Below, one piece after another: positions 1 to 6,599 of a DNA stretch of 64,000 nt. The notes below the pieces were generated by a model that was not told the origin of the DNA, ran no database searches, and saw nothing but the letters and a program-made list of their open reading frames with translations. The translations under genes and the position numbers were made by a program. Origin of the DNA: DASXZH01 sp036502005. Lineage in GTDB: Bacteria > Armatimonadota > Fimbriimonadia > Fimbriimonadales > Fimbriimonadaceae. The stretch lies in NCBI GenBank assembly GCA_036502005.1, contig DASXZH010000058.1, positions 49,555 through 113,554 on the forward strand, given 5' to 3'. How positions within the stretch are numbered: position 1 is the stretch's first letter; each line of letters opens with the position of its first letter.

Positions 1-5
1 GGAAA

Positions 6-36
6 GAACTTAGAACGCAGAACTTAGGAACGAGGG
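6..36. repeat. Period-7 simple repeat (GAACTTA type)
   Basis: GAAC begins at 6, 13 and 20, seven bases apart, with a fourth at 28 after one extra base. It is a short, degenerate member of the 7-base-period repeat class seen in many gaps of this window; the same words recur at 41121-41294. A weaker reverse-orientation remnant (TTCTAGGTTCTT) lies near 91-102, just past the 3' end of the next gene. The left edge is cut by the window start, so the full array may be longer. Confidence 0.7.
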
Positions 37-112
37 CCGGTGAGGGTGTTATGACGGCAGGTACCAAACTTCCTTTCGCTCACCACATCTTCTAGGTTCT
101 TCCCCCTCGCTA

Positions 113-889
113 TTAACTCTTAACGTAAGCGATTCGGCCGTCCTTCATCAATTTATTTCCGTTGATCGCGAACTCAATGTGGCCGCCCTTTTCCGTCGTG
201 AGAACCAACGTTGAACCGCTCTTTTTCCATCCGCTCACCGTTGAAAAATTTCGATAGGTCCCATCGACCTTGATGTCCATGATCCCGAATTGGGAACCAT
301 CGCTCATCGCAGCTTCTTTGGAAAAGCGCTTCAAGCCATCTAGGCCGTCAATTCGATAGCGGGTCTTAGAATCCAATTTCTCGGGATATGGATCGGGCGT
401 ATACCAAAGACCGACGACATCTTGATTGCTGGAACCATTTGAGCTTAGGGAATCATCTCCGACTGTAAACTTATAAAGGCTAAAGGTCTTTGGAACTCCA
501 TCGACGACATAGTGCAAAGTTAACATTTGCTGGCCAGGATCATAATCGCCATCGAACGGCGTTAATGACTTGCCATAGTCTTCCAACTTCTTGCGCCTCG
601 TCTCAGGGTCATACTCGGCTGCTAACTTATCAACGTCAGCATGGTTCAGTTCAATTGCAGTCTCTGGCCGAAAGGTGTAGTGCGCACCATCAAGCGAGTA
701 GTGTCCCTCAGCAATGTAATACGGCGTCTTAAACATGAAACGCGAGCTGCCGTAATATCGAAGGGCGGGGTGATAAGAGGGAAACTTTTGAATAGCGGGC
801 AACTCCTCCCATAACATGTTCCCAGAAATTTGCGCAACGGGCGCGACACGTGTGTGCCCCAGAATGGCAAGTAGCAATAAAGTCCCCAT
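113..889 (-). CDS. Secreted hypothetical protein, possible lipocalin-like C-terminus
   Basis: 258 residues. The first ~20 residues (MGTLLLLAILGH...) are a short hydrophobic segment that looks like a signal peptide, so the protein is probably exported. I do not recognise the family. The C-terminal ~60 residues alternate short strands and turns, with GTYRNFSTVSGWKKSGSTLVL followed by more strands. This resembles the small beta-barrel domains that compare a 'test' with a 'standard' fold, but that is shape recognition only. Two other proteins here (19055-19660 and 28048-28656) have a similar short secreted layout with a G-x-W start to the C-terminal domain. No operon partner: the next gene upstream runs the other way. 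Confidence 0.6.
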   Translation of the reverse strand: MGTLLLLAILGHTRVAPVAQISGNMLWEELPAIQKFPSYHPALRYYGSSRFMFKTPYYIAEGHYSLDGAHYTFRPETAIELNHADVDKLAAEYDPETRRKKLEDYGKSLTPFDGDYDPGQQMLTLHYVVDGVPKTFSLYKFTVGDDSLSSNGSSNQDVVGLWYTPDPYPEKLDSKTRYRIDGLDGLKRFSKEAAMSDGSQFGIMDIKVDGTYRNFSTVSGWKKSGSTLVLTTEKGGHIEFAINGNKLMKDGRIAYVKS

Positions 890-961
890 ATTTATATCTT
901 GCAGTTTCTGACGCTGTCAAATACCAGGAAAGTGCGAAGCATTTCCAAATAAACTAACGCG

Positions 962-1240
962 GTGGACCCAACCATTTGCCCCAAATGCGGTGAGCATAAC
1001 TGCTGTGGGTTGGCGTTAGGCGAAAGCAAATGTTGGTGTTCAAAGGCAGATGCCAGCGCCTCGCCAAAACCAGGGCGATGCCTTTGCAAGAAATGCCTTC
1101 AGAAATCCAAAGCGGATTTGGCGGAAAACATTTTTGACGCCGATGGCGCCTTGAGTCGCGAGTTTCTGCTTCAGAGAGGGGAGTGCTGCGGGAGCAGATG
1201 CCGCAACTGCCCTTACAACTGGATAAACGTTCCCGGGTAA
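962..1240 (+). CDS. Cysteine-rich CWC protein fused to a DUF5522-like domain
   Basis: 92 residues, GTG start. The N-terminal half has the cysteine-rich CWC pattern: CPKCGEHNCCGLA, then a C-W-C at residues 24-26 and a CLCKKC block. The C-terminal half, EFLLQRGECCGSRCRNCPYN, is the hallmark of DUF5522 proteins (RG-x-CCG-x-x-C-x-x-CPY). These are known as separate small families, often neighbours; here they form one chain. The cysteine number suggests metal binding (zinc or Fe-S), but no reaction is known. No clear Shine-Dalgarno site precedes the GTG. The gene is divergent from the secreted protein at 113-889, with 72 bp between them. Confidence 0.75.
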   Translation: MDPTICPKCGEHNCCGLALGESKCWCSKADASASPKPGRCLCKKCLQKSKADLAENIFDADGALSREFLLQRGECCGSRCRNCPYNWINVPG

Positions 1241-1392
1241 ATTCCAACGCCCTTGAGACGGTTTATGACGTCTGTTTCTTCACTATGGATGAGCACTCGA
1301 TGGAAATAGACGAGCGCCTAGCCCAGTTCTTGATGACGACCCTCTTGACGAGAGAAGTTCTTTGGGCAGAAATGACGCAAGAAACCCAGTTT

Positions 1393-2151
1393 TCAAATGA
1401 CGCCTTGATTATCCCTAAACATCCAATAAATCGCCCCACCCGCAGCGCCCAGCAGCACCACTAGCATCACGACCGCGAGCAACCCGGAAAAGGTTACGCC
1501 GATGAAGGCCGAACCCACGACTATAGTGGCAACCATGGCAAACGAGACCAGCAGCTTGCCATAGATAGTGGGCTTTACGTGTTTGTCGTAGGCGATATCC
1601 ATCACATAGGGTCTCTGGCATTTTGTGCAGTAAAAGTTCACCAAGGGGTTCACCGTTTTGCAGTTTGGGCAAGCCATAGGACGCATAATTCGAGGATCGG
1701 CGGCCGCTTCTCTTTGCCAGTTTTTTAACATGTACTCCTCATTCCTAAACGTATCGCGAAAGGATTTATTTGAAACGGGGTCGAGGTTTTTGGATAGGGA
1801 GTCAAGCGCGTTCTGCGTAAGAGCGATGGCATTCCCCTTGAGACCTTGCCTATGCAGCCTTTTCGCAATTTCGAAAAGCGCAGAAATGTTGTCGGGCCGG
1901 TCGAGATACTTATTATAAATCTCAATGAGCTTTTCGGTTTCGAACTTGCGCAGCGCAGCAATCTCGAATTGTTCTGCCAAAAATGAGAAGCTAGCCAACC
2001 CTGCCAAAGAGATTACGAACACGGTTCCTTGAAGAAAGCCGGCTTGCGTTGAGATCGTCATCGCTAAAATGCCCATGATGAGCACCAAGCTTCCAAGTCC
2101 GGGGCCGACCGGCAGTTCGCCGTCGACCATCTTGTAAATGATCAAAAGCAT
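1393..2151 (-). CDS. Membrane protein with zinc-ribbon and TPR-like middle
   Basis: 252 residues from the first ATG. Order: hydrophobic helices at the N-terminus (about residues 12-60), a soluble helical middle with a TPR flavour (EKLIEIYNKYLDRPDNISAL), a zinc ribbon (CPNCKTVNPLVNFYCTKCQ), then two C-terminal membrane helices. Function unknown. The true start is doubtful: in-frame codons upstream of 2151, back to a stop near 2225, encode a strongly hydrophobic run (GLANLALAIAAACVLGVA), yet contain no ATG, GTG or TTG. Either translation starts at a rare codon, or there is a small frameshift, or the run is chance. It lies 112 bp downstream of the four-paralogue cluster on the same strand and may belong to that operon. 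Confidence 0.7.
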   Translation of the reverse strand: MLLIIYKMVDGELPVGPGLGSLVLIMGILAMTISTQAGFLQGTVFVISLAGLASFSFLAEQFEIAALRKFETEKLIEIYNKYLDRPDNISALFEIAKRLHRQGLKGNAIALTQNALDSLSKNLDPVSNKSFRDTFRNEEYMLKNWQREAAADPRIMRPMACPNCKTVNPLVNFYCTKCQRPYVMDIAYDKHVKPTIYGKLLVSFAMVATIVVGSAFIGVTFSGLLAVVMLVVLLGAAGGAIYWMFRDNQGVI

Positions 2152-2263
2152 GGCAACGCCTAATACGCATGCGGCGGCAATGGCTAGGGCTAAGTTGGCT
2201 AAACCTTCGATAGGGACCTCATCTTACGATAGACCGGACGAAGAATAGAAAGTGTTTCGTTTG

Positions 2264-2584
2264 CTACAGAGAGACTTTTTGTTCCGGTAACTGCGGAGTC
2301 CTTACTGCTTGCAGCAACTCTCGTTGCTGGTTGGCGATAGAATCGAGCAAAACCGTTTGCTGATTGACGGTGGCTTTTAATACCTCTAAGTCGCGGCGCA
2401 TGGATTCCAGATCAGGTGCATTCAGGCTGCCTTGCTGGCTCTGGTTTTGGCTCAAGATCTGTGCCATTTTTTGCTGATGAGTGGTGAGAATCCGGATCAA
2501 TCGGATCCCGTAAACCACACCTAGGAAGGCTATAACCCATAGCCACTGGCTGTTCTCTCGAAAGAAGCGGTTAAATTCGTCCAT
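2264..2584 (-). CDS. One-helix HQQxMA membrane protein, paralogue 4 of 4
   Basis: 106 residues: a short N-terminal tail, one membrane helix (about residues 14-31), the shared motif THQQKMAQIL directly after it, a Ser/Gln-rich linker and a C-terminal coiled coil (LRRDLEVLKATVNQQTVLLD). This is a membrane-anchored cytoplasmic coiled-coil topology, formally like PspB, but sequence identity to PspB is not evident. It is the last of four tandem paralogues. Its ATG overlaps the stop of the upstream paralogue by one base (TAATG), implying translational coupling. Function unknown; hetero-oligomer formation among the four is an inference from the coiled coils. Confidence 0.75.
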   Translation of the reverse strand: MDEFNRFFRENSQWLWVIAFLGVVYGIRLIRILTTHQQKMAQILSQNQSQQGSLNAPDLESMRRDLEVLKATVNQQTVLLDSIANQQRELLQAVRTPQLPEQKVSL

Positions 2585-2856
2585 TAAAACCGTTCTCCAA
2601 GCCTAGCGGAAAGTTCCTTGTCGGATCTCTCATGAGCGCCTGAAGCAGCTTTCAACGCACCTATAGTGGCGTTCAGTTGCGATATCTCATTTCGCATTGC
2701 TGCTAGTTGGTTTTCAACCTGATCTGATTGATTTGAGTCGCGAAGGATGCGTGCCATTGTTTGCTGATGCTTTACCAGGATGCTAATAAGAGGTACGGCA
2801 ACGCACCCAAGCATAAAGATTGCCGTGAAAAGCAGCATGCCAACTTCTCTACTCAT
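2584..2856 (-). CDS. One-helix HQQxMA membrane protein, paralogue 3 of 4
   Basis: 90 residues, the shortest of the four. The membrane helix spans about residues 6-26 and is followed by KHQQTMARIL, then a linker and a coiled coil (LAAMRNEISQLNATIGALKA). Its C-terminal tail (HERSDKELSARLGERF) departs from the QT-x-x-x-D motif seen in the other three, so it may have a distinct partner. It overlaps the next paralogue by one base and lies 13 bp after the previous one. No known family recognised. Confidence 0.75.
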   Translation of the reverse strand: MSREVGMLLFTAIFMLGCVAVPLISILVKHQQTMARILRDSNQSDQVENQLAAMRNEISQLNATIGALKAASGAHERSDKELSARLGERF

Positions 2857-2869
2857 CTATTTTCTCCGT

Positions 2870-3181
2870 TTAAGAACCTGTACGCACATGAAAACTAGGC
2901 GGTGTTCCCGAAATCGTTCTTCCCTGTAGGTCATCGAGCAAAATGGTCTGCTGTTGTATCAGCGAACTTAGATTCTTCACCTCTTCCCTAAGCGCGCTTG
3001 AATCGTTCGCATACTGGCCAACTTCCTGCCTCATGAGGGCGGCCATGTGTTGTTGATGTTTAATAAGCATCTTGACCACGATTATCGCAAAGAACCCGAT
3101 GAAGAAAATAGCGCCCATGATGGTCCCGGCGAGATCGTTGCTGTTGAGGGGAACCGCGCCGAAAAGAACAAACTGATTCAT
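2870..3181 (-). CDS. One-helix HQQxMA membrane protein, paralogue 2 of 4
   Basis: 103 residues. The N-terminus MNQFVLFGAVPLN leads into one membrane helix (IMGAIFFIGFFAIIVVKML), then KHQQHMAALM, then a coiled coil (LREEVKNLSSLIQQQTILLD) and a short tail. It begins immediately after the stop of paralogue 1 (3182-3487), with no gap. The pattern helix / HQQ-x-MA / coiled coil with QT-I-L-L-D is shared with its neighbours, so the array arose by tandem duplication. Confidence 0.75.
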   Translation of the reverse strand: MNQFVLFGAVPLNSNDLAGTIMGAIFFIGFFAIIVVKMLIKHQQHMAALMRQEVGQYANDSSALREEVKNLSSLIQQQTILLDDLQGRTISGTPPSFHVRTGS

Positions 3182-3487
3182 TTAGAAACCCACTCTCTGC
3201 TGTATATCCGGCTGGGCCGTCATTTGAGGAGGAACGTTGAGAATCGCTGATCGAAGTTCATCCATCGCTATGGTTTGCGCATGCAACTGGCCCTGCAGAC
3301 TCCGTATCTCTTGTTGCAGTCCCGCGATTTCGGCTTCTGTCTGCGGGTTTCTGCCGCCATGAATAATCGCCGCCATTTTCTGCTGGTGCGAAACCAGGAT
3401 CGCGACAATGGGGATCATCAGTGCGATGATAGGGATGCAAAGCGCCAGTATGTCGGGGCCAAAAATCGCTGCAAGTAAGTTATTCAT
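3182..3487 (-). CDS. One-helix HQQxMA membrane protein, paralogue 1 of 4
   Basis: 101 residues, first gene of the tandem set. The membrane helix (about residues 12-33, IIALMIPIVAIL) is followed by SHQQKMAAII, a linker with GGRNPQTEAEI, and a coiled coil (IAGLQQEIRSLQGQLHAQTI). It starts 98 bp downstream of hisA on the same strand. That gap shows no terminator I can identify, so read-through from his is possible. Role unknown. Confidence 0.75.
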   Translation of the reverse strand: MNNLLAAIFGPDILALCIPIIALMIPIVAILVSHQQKMAAIIHGGRNPQTEAEIAGLQQEIRSLQGQLHAQTIAMDELRSAILNVPPQMTAQPDIQQRVGF

Positions 3488-3585
3488 CTGCTTCCGTGGT
3501 GCGCTCTCTTATTCTTACAAATATGAATTGTCCACTATTAAATACGGATTGCCAAATCTGTTAGGTCCGAGTGCCCAACGAACAC

Positions 3586-4311
3586 TTACGAAGCAAGAAC
3601 CGCTAGAGCTTCCTCAATACTGAATCTCTTTTCGTAAATCGCCTTTCCAACTATAACACCTTCCAGATTTGTCCTGCTTAGGGCCTTAATCTTGGCTAAA
3701 TCGGCAATGGAGCTCACCCCGCCGCTTGCAATCACAGGCGAGATTACGGCATCGGCCATCAGTGCAAGGAAATCGAGGTTTGGGCCCATCAGAGCGCCAT
3801 CGGTGGCGATATCGGTAACGATAAATCTCTGTGCGCCGTCGTTTTCTAGGGCTTTGGCAAACAGAAAGGCATCTTCGGCCGATTGTTCAATCCATCCCGC
3901 CACGGCCACTTTCCCATTCTTCGCGTCGATCCCGGCTACTACCTTTTCGCCCAGGGTCTCAAACATTCGGCTTGCAAGGGCTCGATCCTGGACAAGCTTC
4001 GTTCCTATGATCACTCGGCTCACGCCCAACTCTAGAGCGGCCTGTGCAGATTCCAAAGACCTTATCCCTCCGCCAAACTCGACCGGAATTCTAATGCATT
4101 TAATGATCTCTTTAAGGGCGCCTAGGTTTTTAGGGGCTCCATCTTTGGCACCGTCCAAATCTACCACGTGCAAGAACTGGGCGCCTTGCTCTTCAAAGCT
4201 TGCTGCTACAGCGGCCGGATCGGAATCGTAGACCTTTTCTTGGGCGTAATCGCCCTGGGTAAGGCGTACGCACTTGCCGCCCCTCAAATCGATGGCAGGG
4301 AGGATTAGCAT
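3586..4311 (-). CDS. hisA: ProFAR isomerase HisA
   Basis: 241 residues from the ATG at 4311; a longer frame runs upstream through hisH but the family N-terminus MLILPAIDLRGGKCVRLTQG fixes the start. It is a (beta/alpha)8 barrel that converts ProFAR to PRFAR in histidine synthesis. Visible landmarks: the catalytic Asp in AIDLRGG, VEFGGGIRS, GVSRVIIGTK, VTDIATDGALMGPN with the second catalytic Asp, and ASGGVSSIADL, the second phosphate-binding loop. It overlaps hisH by 7 bp. hisF and the other his genes are not in the window, so the pathway is split. Confidence 0.95.
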   Translation of the reverse strand: MLILPAIDLRGGKCVRLTQGDYAQEKVYDSDPAAVAASFEEQGAQFLHVVDLDGAKDGAPKNLGALKEIIKCIRIPVEFGGGIRSLESAQAALELGVSRVIIGTKLVQDRALASRMFETLGEKVVAGIDAKNGKVAVAGWIEQSAEDAFLFAKALENDGAQRFIVTDIATDGALMGPNLDFLALMADAVISPVIASGGVSSIADLAKIKALSRTNLEGVIVGKAIYEKRFSIEEALAVLAS

Positions 4312-4895
4312 TCCAAAAAATTTCTTAGTATGCGAAGTCCAACCTCTCCGCTCTTTTCCGGATGGAATTGGGTACCCCAAATATTGCCTTTCTCGACTGC
4401 GGAAGCAAAGGTGACGCCGTAACTCGTTTTGGCTGCGATGTCACTGGGATCGCTGCAATCCGTATAAAGTGAGTGAACGAAATAGACCTGGTCTTCCGGC
4501 AGACTTCCCTTCCCTAGTTTCGAGTTGGGAGCAAACACAGCTTCGTTCCAACCTATTTGCGGAATCTTTAAGCCCGTATCCTTTGGGAAATACTTCACGC
4601 GGCCCGCGATGAGCCCCAGACCGATTTGCTCGCCATATTCTTCGCTTGTTTCGAACAAAAGCTGCTGGCCGAGGCAAATGCCCATAAGCGGATTCCCATC
4701 ATTGGCGAAGGCTCTTATCTCATCGGCAAGTGGCAAGACCCTCTCCATGGCAGCCCCGAAAGCGCCCACGCCAGGAATGATCAGCTTGGTCGCTCCTTTT
4801 AAGTGCGGCTGAATTTGGCATTCAAAACCGAGAAATTCCACCGCTTTTTCAACCGAGCGGAGGTTGCCCATACCGTAATCGAGGATAACCAGCAT
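4305..4895 (-). CDS. hisH: Imidazole glycerol phosphate synthase glutaminase subunit HisH
   Basis: 196 residues from the ATG at 4895, chosen because MLVILDYGMGNLRSVEKAVE is the standard HisH N-terminus. It is a class I glutamine amidotransferase that supplies ammonia to HisF. The nucleophile elbow MGICLGQQLL carries the catalytic Cys, and FHPEKSG near the C-terminus carries the His and Glu. The oxyanion loop GVGAFGAAM is present. It lies between hisB and hisA, overlapping hisA by 7 bp. HisF, its obligate partner, must be encoded elsewhere. Confidence 0.95.
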   Translation of the reverse strand: MLVILDYGMGNLRSVEKAVEFLGFECQIQPHLKGATKLIIPGVGAFGAAMERVLPLADEIRAFANDGNPLMGICLGQQLLFETSEEYGEQIGLGLIAGRVKYFPKDTGLKIPQIGWNEAVFAPNSKLGKGSLPEDQVYFVHSLYTDCSDPSDIAAKTSYGVTFASAVEKGNIWGTQFHPEKSGEVGLRILRNFLEC

Positions 4896-4908
4896 TCTTC
4901 GGCTAATT

Positions 4909-5511
4909 TTAGCCGATCTGACCCTTGGTAGAGCTTGGCCCTTGGCGCTGGACGACGCGGGTCGCCTCATGCAGGGTTAGACCAAAACCTTTAAAAATAG
5001 CCTCACATACGTGATGCTCGTTTTCTCCCGCTACTTTGCGAATATGGAGCGAGATGCCCGCGTTGGCCGCTAATGCCGAGAAAAACTCACGAATGCATTC
5101 AGTGGCCAAATCACCGATTTTTTCGCGTTTGAAGCCGACATCGTAGTAAAGCTGGCCCCGCCCGCTAATATCCATAGCCACTAAAACGAGGGCGTCATCC
5201 ATCACCGTATGGGTGCTTCCATAGCGGCTAATCGGATCGTCCAGGAGCGCCTGCCTGATAGCCCTTCCAAGGCAAATGCCGACGTCCTCCACAGTGTGGT
5301 GATCATCGACGTGGAGATCCCCTTCCGCGTTAACCCCGAAATCAAGTCGGCCGTGAAAGGCGAATTGGGCCAACATATGGTCGAAGAAGGCTATGCCGGT
5401 TGAAACATCGCGGCGAGTCCCCCCATCGAGATCGAGGACCAGATGCACGCACGATTCGGTGGTCTCGCGGTCGACCTCACCGTATCGCACGCCTTGCGTG
5501 GACTTATTCAT
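4909..5511 (-). CDS. hisB: Imidazoleglycerol-phosphate dehydratase HisB
   Basis: 200 residues, the usual size of the monofunctional enzyme (no phosphatase domain as in E. coli). It dehydrates IGP to imidazole acetol phosphate using manganese. The metal-binding signatures are clear: FFDHMLAQFAFHGRLD, DDHHTVEDVGICLG and the second repeat GENEHHVCEAIFKGFG. It is first in a hisB-hisH-hisA run; hisH starts 13 bp after its stop. The ATG at 5511 has only a weak purine stretch (AAAG) upstream. Confidence 0.95.
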   Translation of the reverse strand: MNKSTQGVRYGEVDRETTESCVHLVLDLDGGTRRDVSTGIAFFDHMLAQFAFHGRLDFGVNAEGDLHVDDHHTVEDVGICLGRAIRQALLDDPISRYGSTHTVMDDALVLVAMDISGRGQLYYDVGFKREKIGDLATECIREFFSALAANAGISLHIRKVAGENEHHVCEAIFKGFGLTLHEATRVVQRQGPSSTKGQIG

Positions 5512-5618
5512 TCTTTAATTACCGATAGGAGCAGAAAAATCGTTTTAATAAAAAGCGCTTTATTGTAGAACGTAAGAAAGGGGGGCTGGGGTTCGCATGA
5601 ATTGAGGGGCATGCGGGG

Positions 5619-5770
5619 TGCGTTGTGCGTTATGCGTTGAAATCGATCAAATCTCAGGAATAACTTTGATGCCGGAGTGTTCTACCAAGAATCGTCAGAC
5701 ATTAACTTGACGGTTGGCAAGAAAGGTGGATTATGTGGCTGCTAGCGCATAACGCGCAACGCAAAACGCA
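5619..5770. repeat. Pair of inverted period-7 arrays around a 107-bp core
   Basis: Left arm 5619-5638: TGCGTT at 5619, 5626 and 5633. Right arm 5746-5770: CGC at 5746, 5753, 5760 and 5767. The right arm is the reverse complement in type (AACGCA/TGCGTT). Both keep a strict 7-base spacing. The core between them (about 5639-5745) shows no gene, RNA or terminator. This pair lies in the 340-bp gap between hisB and the riboswitch; nothing else is seen in that gap. Confidence 0.75.
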
Positions 5771-5845
5771 TCATATTTCCCACTTTTAACCAAATTCACA
5801 TGCGAACTACCGCTTTCCTCTGGTAGTCTATTCTTCGTGGCTGCA

Positions 5846-5980
5846 AAGCCAAACGTTGAATTCTCTCCTTCAAAAAGAGAGGAACGGGGGACCCGATAAC
5901 TCGGGGTGAATGGGGACGATCGAGTCTCCTAGGGTAACTCTTGGCCCGAACCCGACAGCTAACCCCGTAAACGGAGCGAG
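5846..5980 (+). promoter_or_regulatory. c-di-AMP riboswitch (ydaO/yuaA type)
   Basis: Several conserved blocks of the ydaO-yuaA aptamer occur in the right order: GGAACGGGGGACCC (5881-5894), CGGGGTGAAT (5902-5911), CTAGGGTAACTC (5929-5940) and CCCGACAGCTAACCCCGT (5951-5968). The order and wording match the structurally solved family members closely. A short closing helix CGTT (5854-5857) with AACG (5970-5973) can form. The family binds two c-di-AMP molecules and usually turns off cell-wall hydrolase or ion/osmolyte transport genes. Here no plus-strand gene follows: a terminator stands at 6177-6210, then two tRNAs on the opposite strand. The next plus-strand gene is mrp at 10563. Confidence 0.9.
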
Positions 5981-6176
5981 AGTCGACATGGACGATTCGG
6001 AAATCGTTTGGACGGTTTCCAGCACGGACAAAGTCACGGGCAGGAACGGCATGCGACATCGCACTTGTGGCCGGGGCAGTATTGAAGCTGTTCTCGGAGC
6101 GAGTGGTCTGCTACCGCAGGCAGATTGCCGTTTCGGAACGGATTCGGTGCGCCCAGTTACGCACCTCCTGTTGAGC
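5981..6176 (+). other. Unassigned RNA between riboswitch and terminator
   Basis: About 195 bp that would be transcribed with the riboswitch. It holds small hairpins, for example GGTGCG/CGCACC at about 6147-6166. An open frame runs from an ATG at 5988, but it reads through the terminator stem and ends in Phe codons made by the T-tract, so I do not accept it as a protein. It may be an unusually long expression platform, or the body of a small RNA with a c-di-AMP sensor at its 5' end. No known RNA family recognised. Confidence 0.4.
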
Positions 6177-6210
6177 AGCCTCTCCCGAAAGGGAGGGGCT
6201 TTTTTCTTTT
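6177..6210 (+). terminator. Strong intrinsic terminator
   Basis: A ten-base-pair stem (6177-6186 with 6191-6200, one T-G wobble) is closed by a GAAA tetraloop and followed by TTTTTTCTTTT. It is on the plus strand, so it ends transcripts coming through the riboswitch. No alternative antiterminator pairing was obvious by eye. Confidence 0.9.
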
Positions 6211-6247
6211 AGGTTTCGAGGTTTCTAGGCTTCTTAGGCGACCGGTA

Positions 6248-6300
6248 AGTCGATAGTCGATAGTCGATAGTTTGGGCGAAACCTTATCCCCTATCCCCTT
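6248..6300. repeat. Period-7 repeats (AGTCGAT and CTATCCC types)
   Basis: AGTCGAT begins at 6248, 6255 and 6262, exactly seven bases apart. Then CTTATCC/CCTATCC/CCTT continues a 7-base spacing at about 6283-6300. Just before them (about 6216-6238) a run of AGGTTTCG-like words has an 8-base period. All this lies between the terminator and the 3' end of tRNA-Phe. Confidence 0.7.
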
Positions 6301-6309
6301 AGAAAGAGA

Positions 6310-6385
6310 TGGTGCCGCAGGCCGGAATCGAACCGGCGACCCAAGGATTTTCAGTCCTTTGCTCTACCAGCTGAGCTACCGCGGC
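6310..6385 (-). tRNA. tRNA-Phe (GAA)
   Basis: Read on the minus strand: acceptor GCCGCGG, TA at 8-9, D-arm GCTC...GAGC, anticodon loop CTGAAAA in a stem AAGGA/TCCTT, T-arm with GGTTCGATTCC, 3' acceptor CTGCGGC, discriminator A, and an encoded CCA (6310-6312). All arms pair, with one G-U in the acceptor. It lies 14 bp downstream of tRNA-Asp and is probably co-transcribed with it. Confidence 0.97.
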
Positions 6386-6399
6386 ACGTGGGTCTGGAA

Positions 6400-6475
<76 letters not shown>

Positions 6476-6535
6476 GTGCGGGTTGAGATTGTACCACGAA
6501 GAAGACCCAGATTTGCCGTCTTTCTGAATCCAAGT

Positions 6536-6592
6536 AGTCTTAAGTGTTTAGTCCTGAGTGTTCGGAAACGCAGTTAGACTCAACACTCAGCG
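6536..6592. repeat. Inverted period-7 arms (AGTGTTT / AACACT)
   Basis: Left arm: AGT begins at 6536, 6543, 6550 and 6557. Right arm: ACT at 6578 and 6585. CTGAGTGTT (6554-6562) and AACACTCAG (6582-6590) are perfect reverse complements, so a 9-bp hairpin can form. It lies 8 bp past the 3' end of the MacB-like gene and might help end that minus-strand transcript. Confidence 0.65.
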
Positions 6593-6599
6593 CTTCCCC

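Noticed and set aside
1285..1464. Small plus-strand frame (MDEHSMEIDERLAQFLMTTL...)
   Set aside because: The residues look protein-like, but it has no ribosome site and overlaps the convergent zinc-ribbon gene by 72 bases. Possibly a remnant; not supported as a gene.
5910..6212. 100-codon plus-strand frame over the riboswitch and terminator
   Set aside because: It runs through the aptamer and through the terminator stem and T-tract, ending in Phe codons. The RNA features explain the DNA better.
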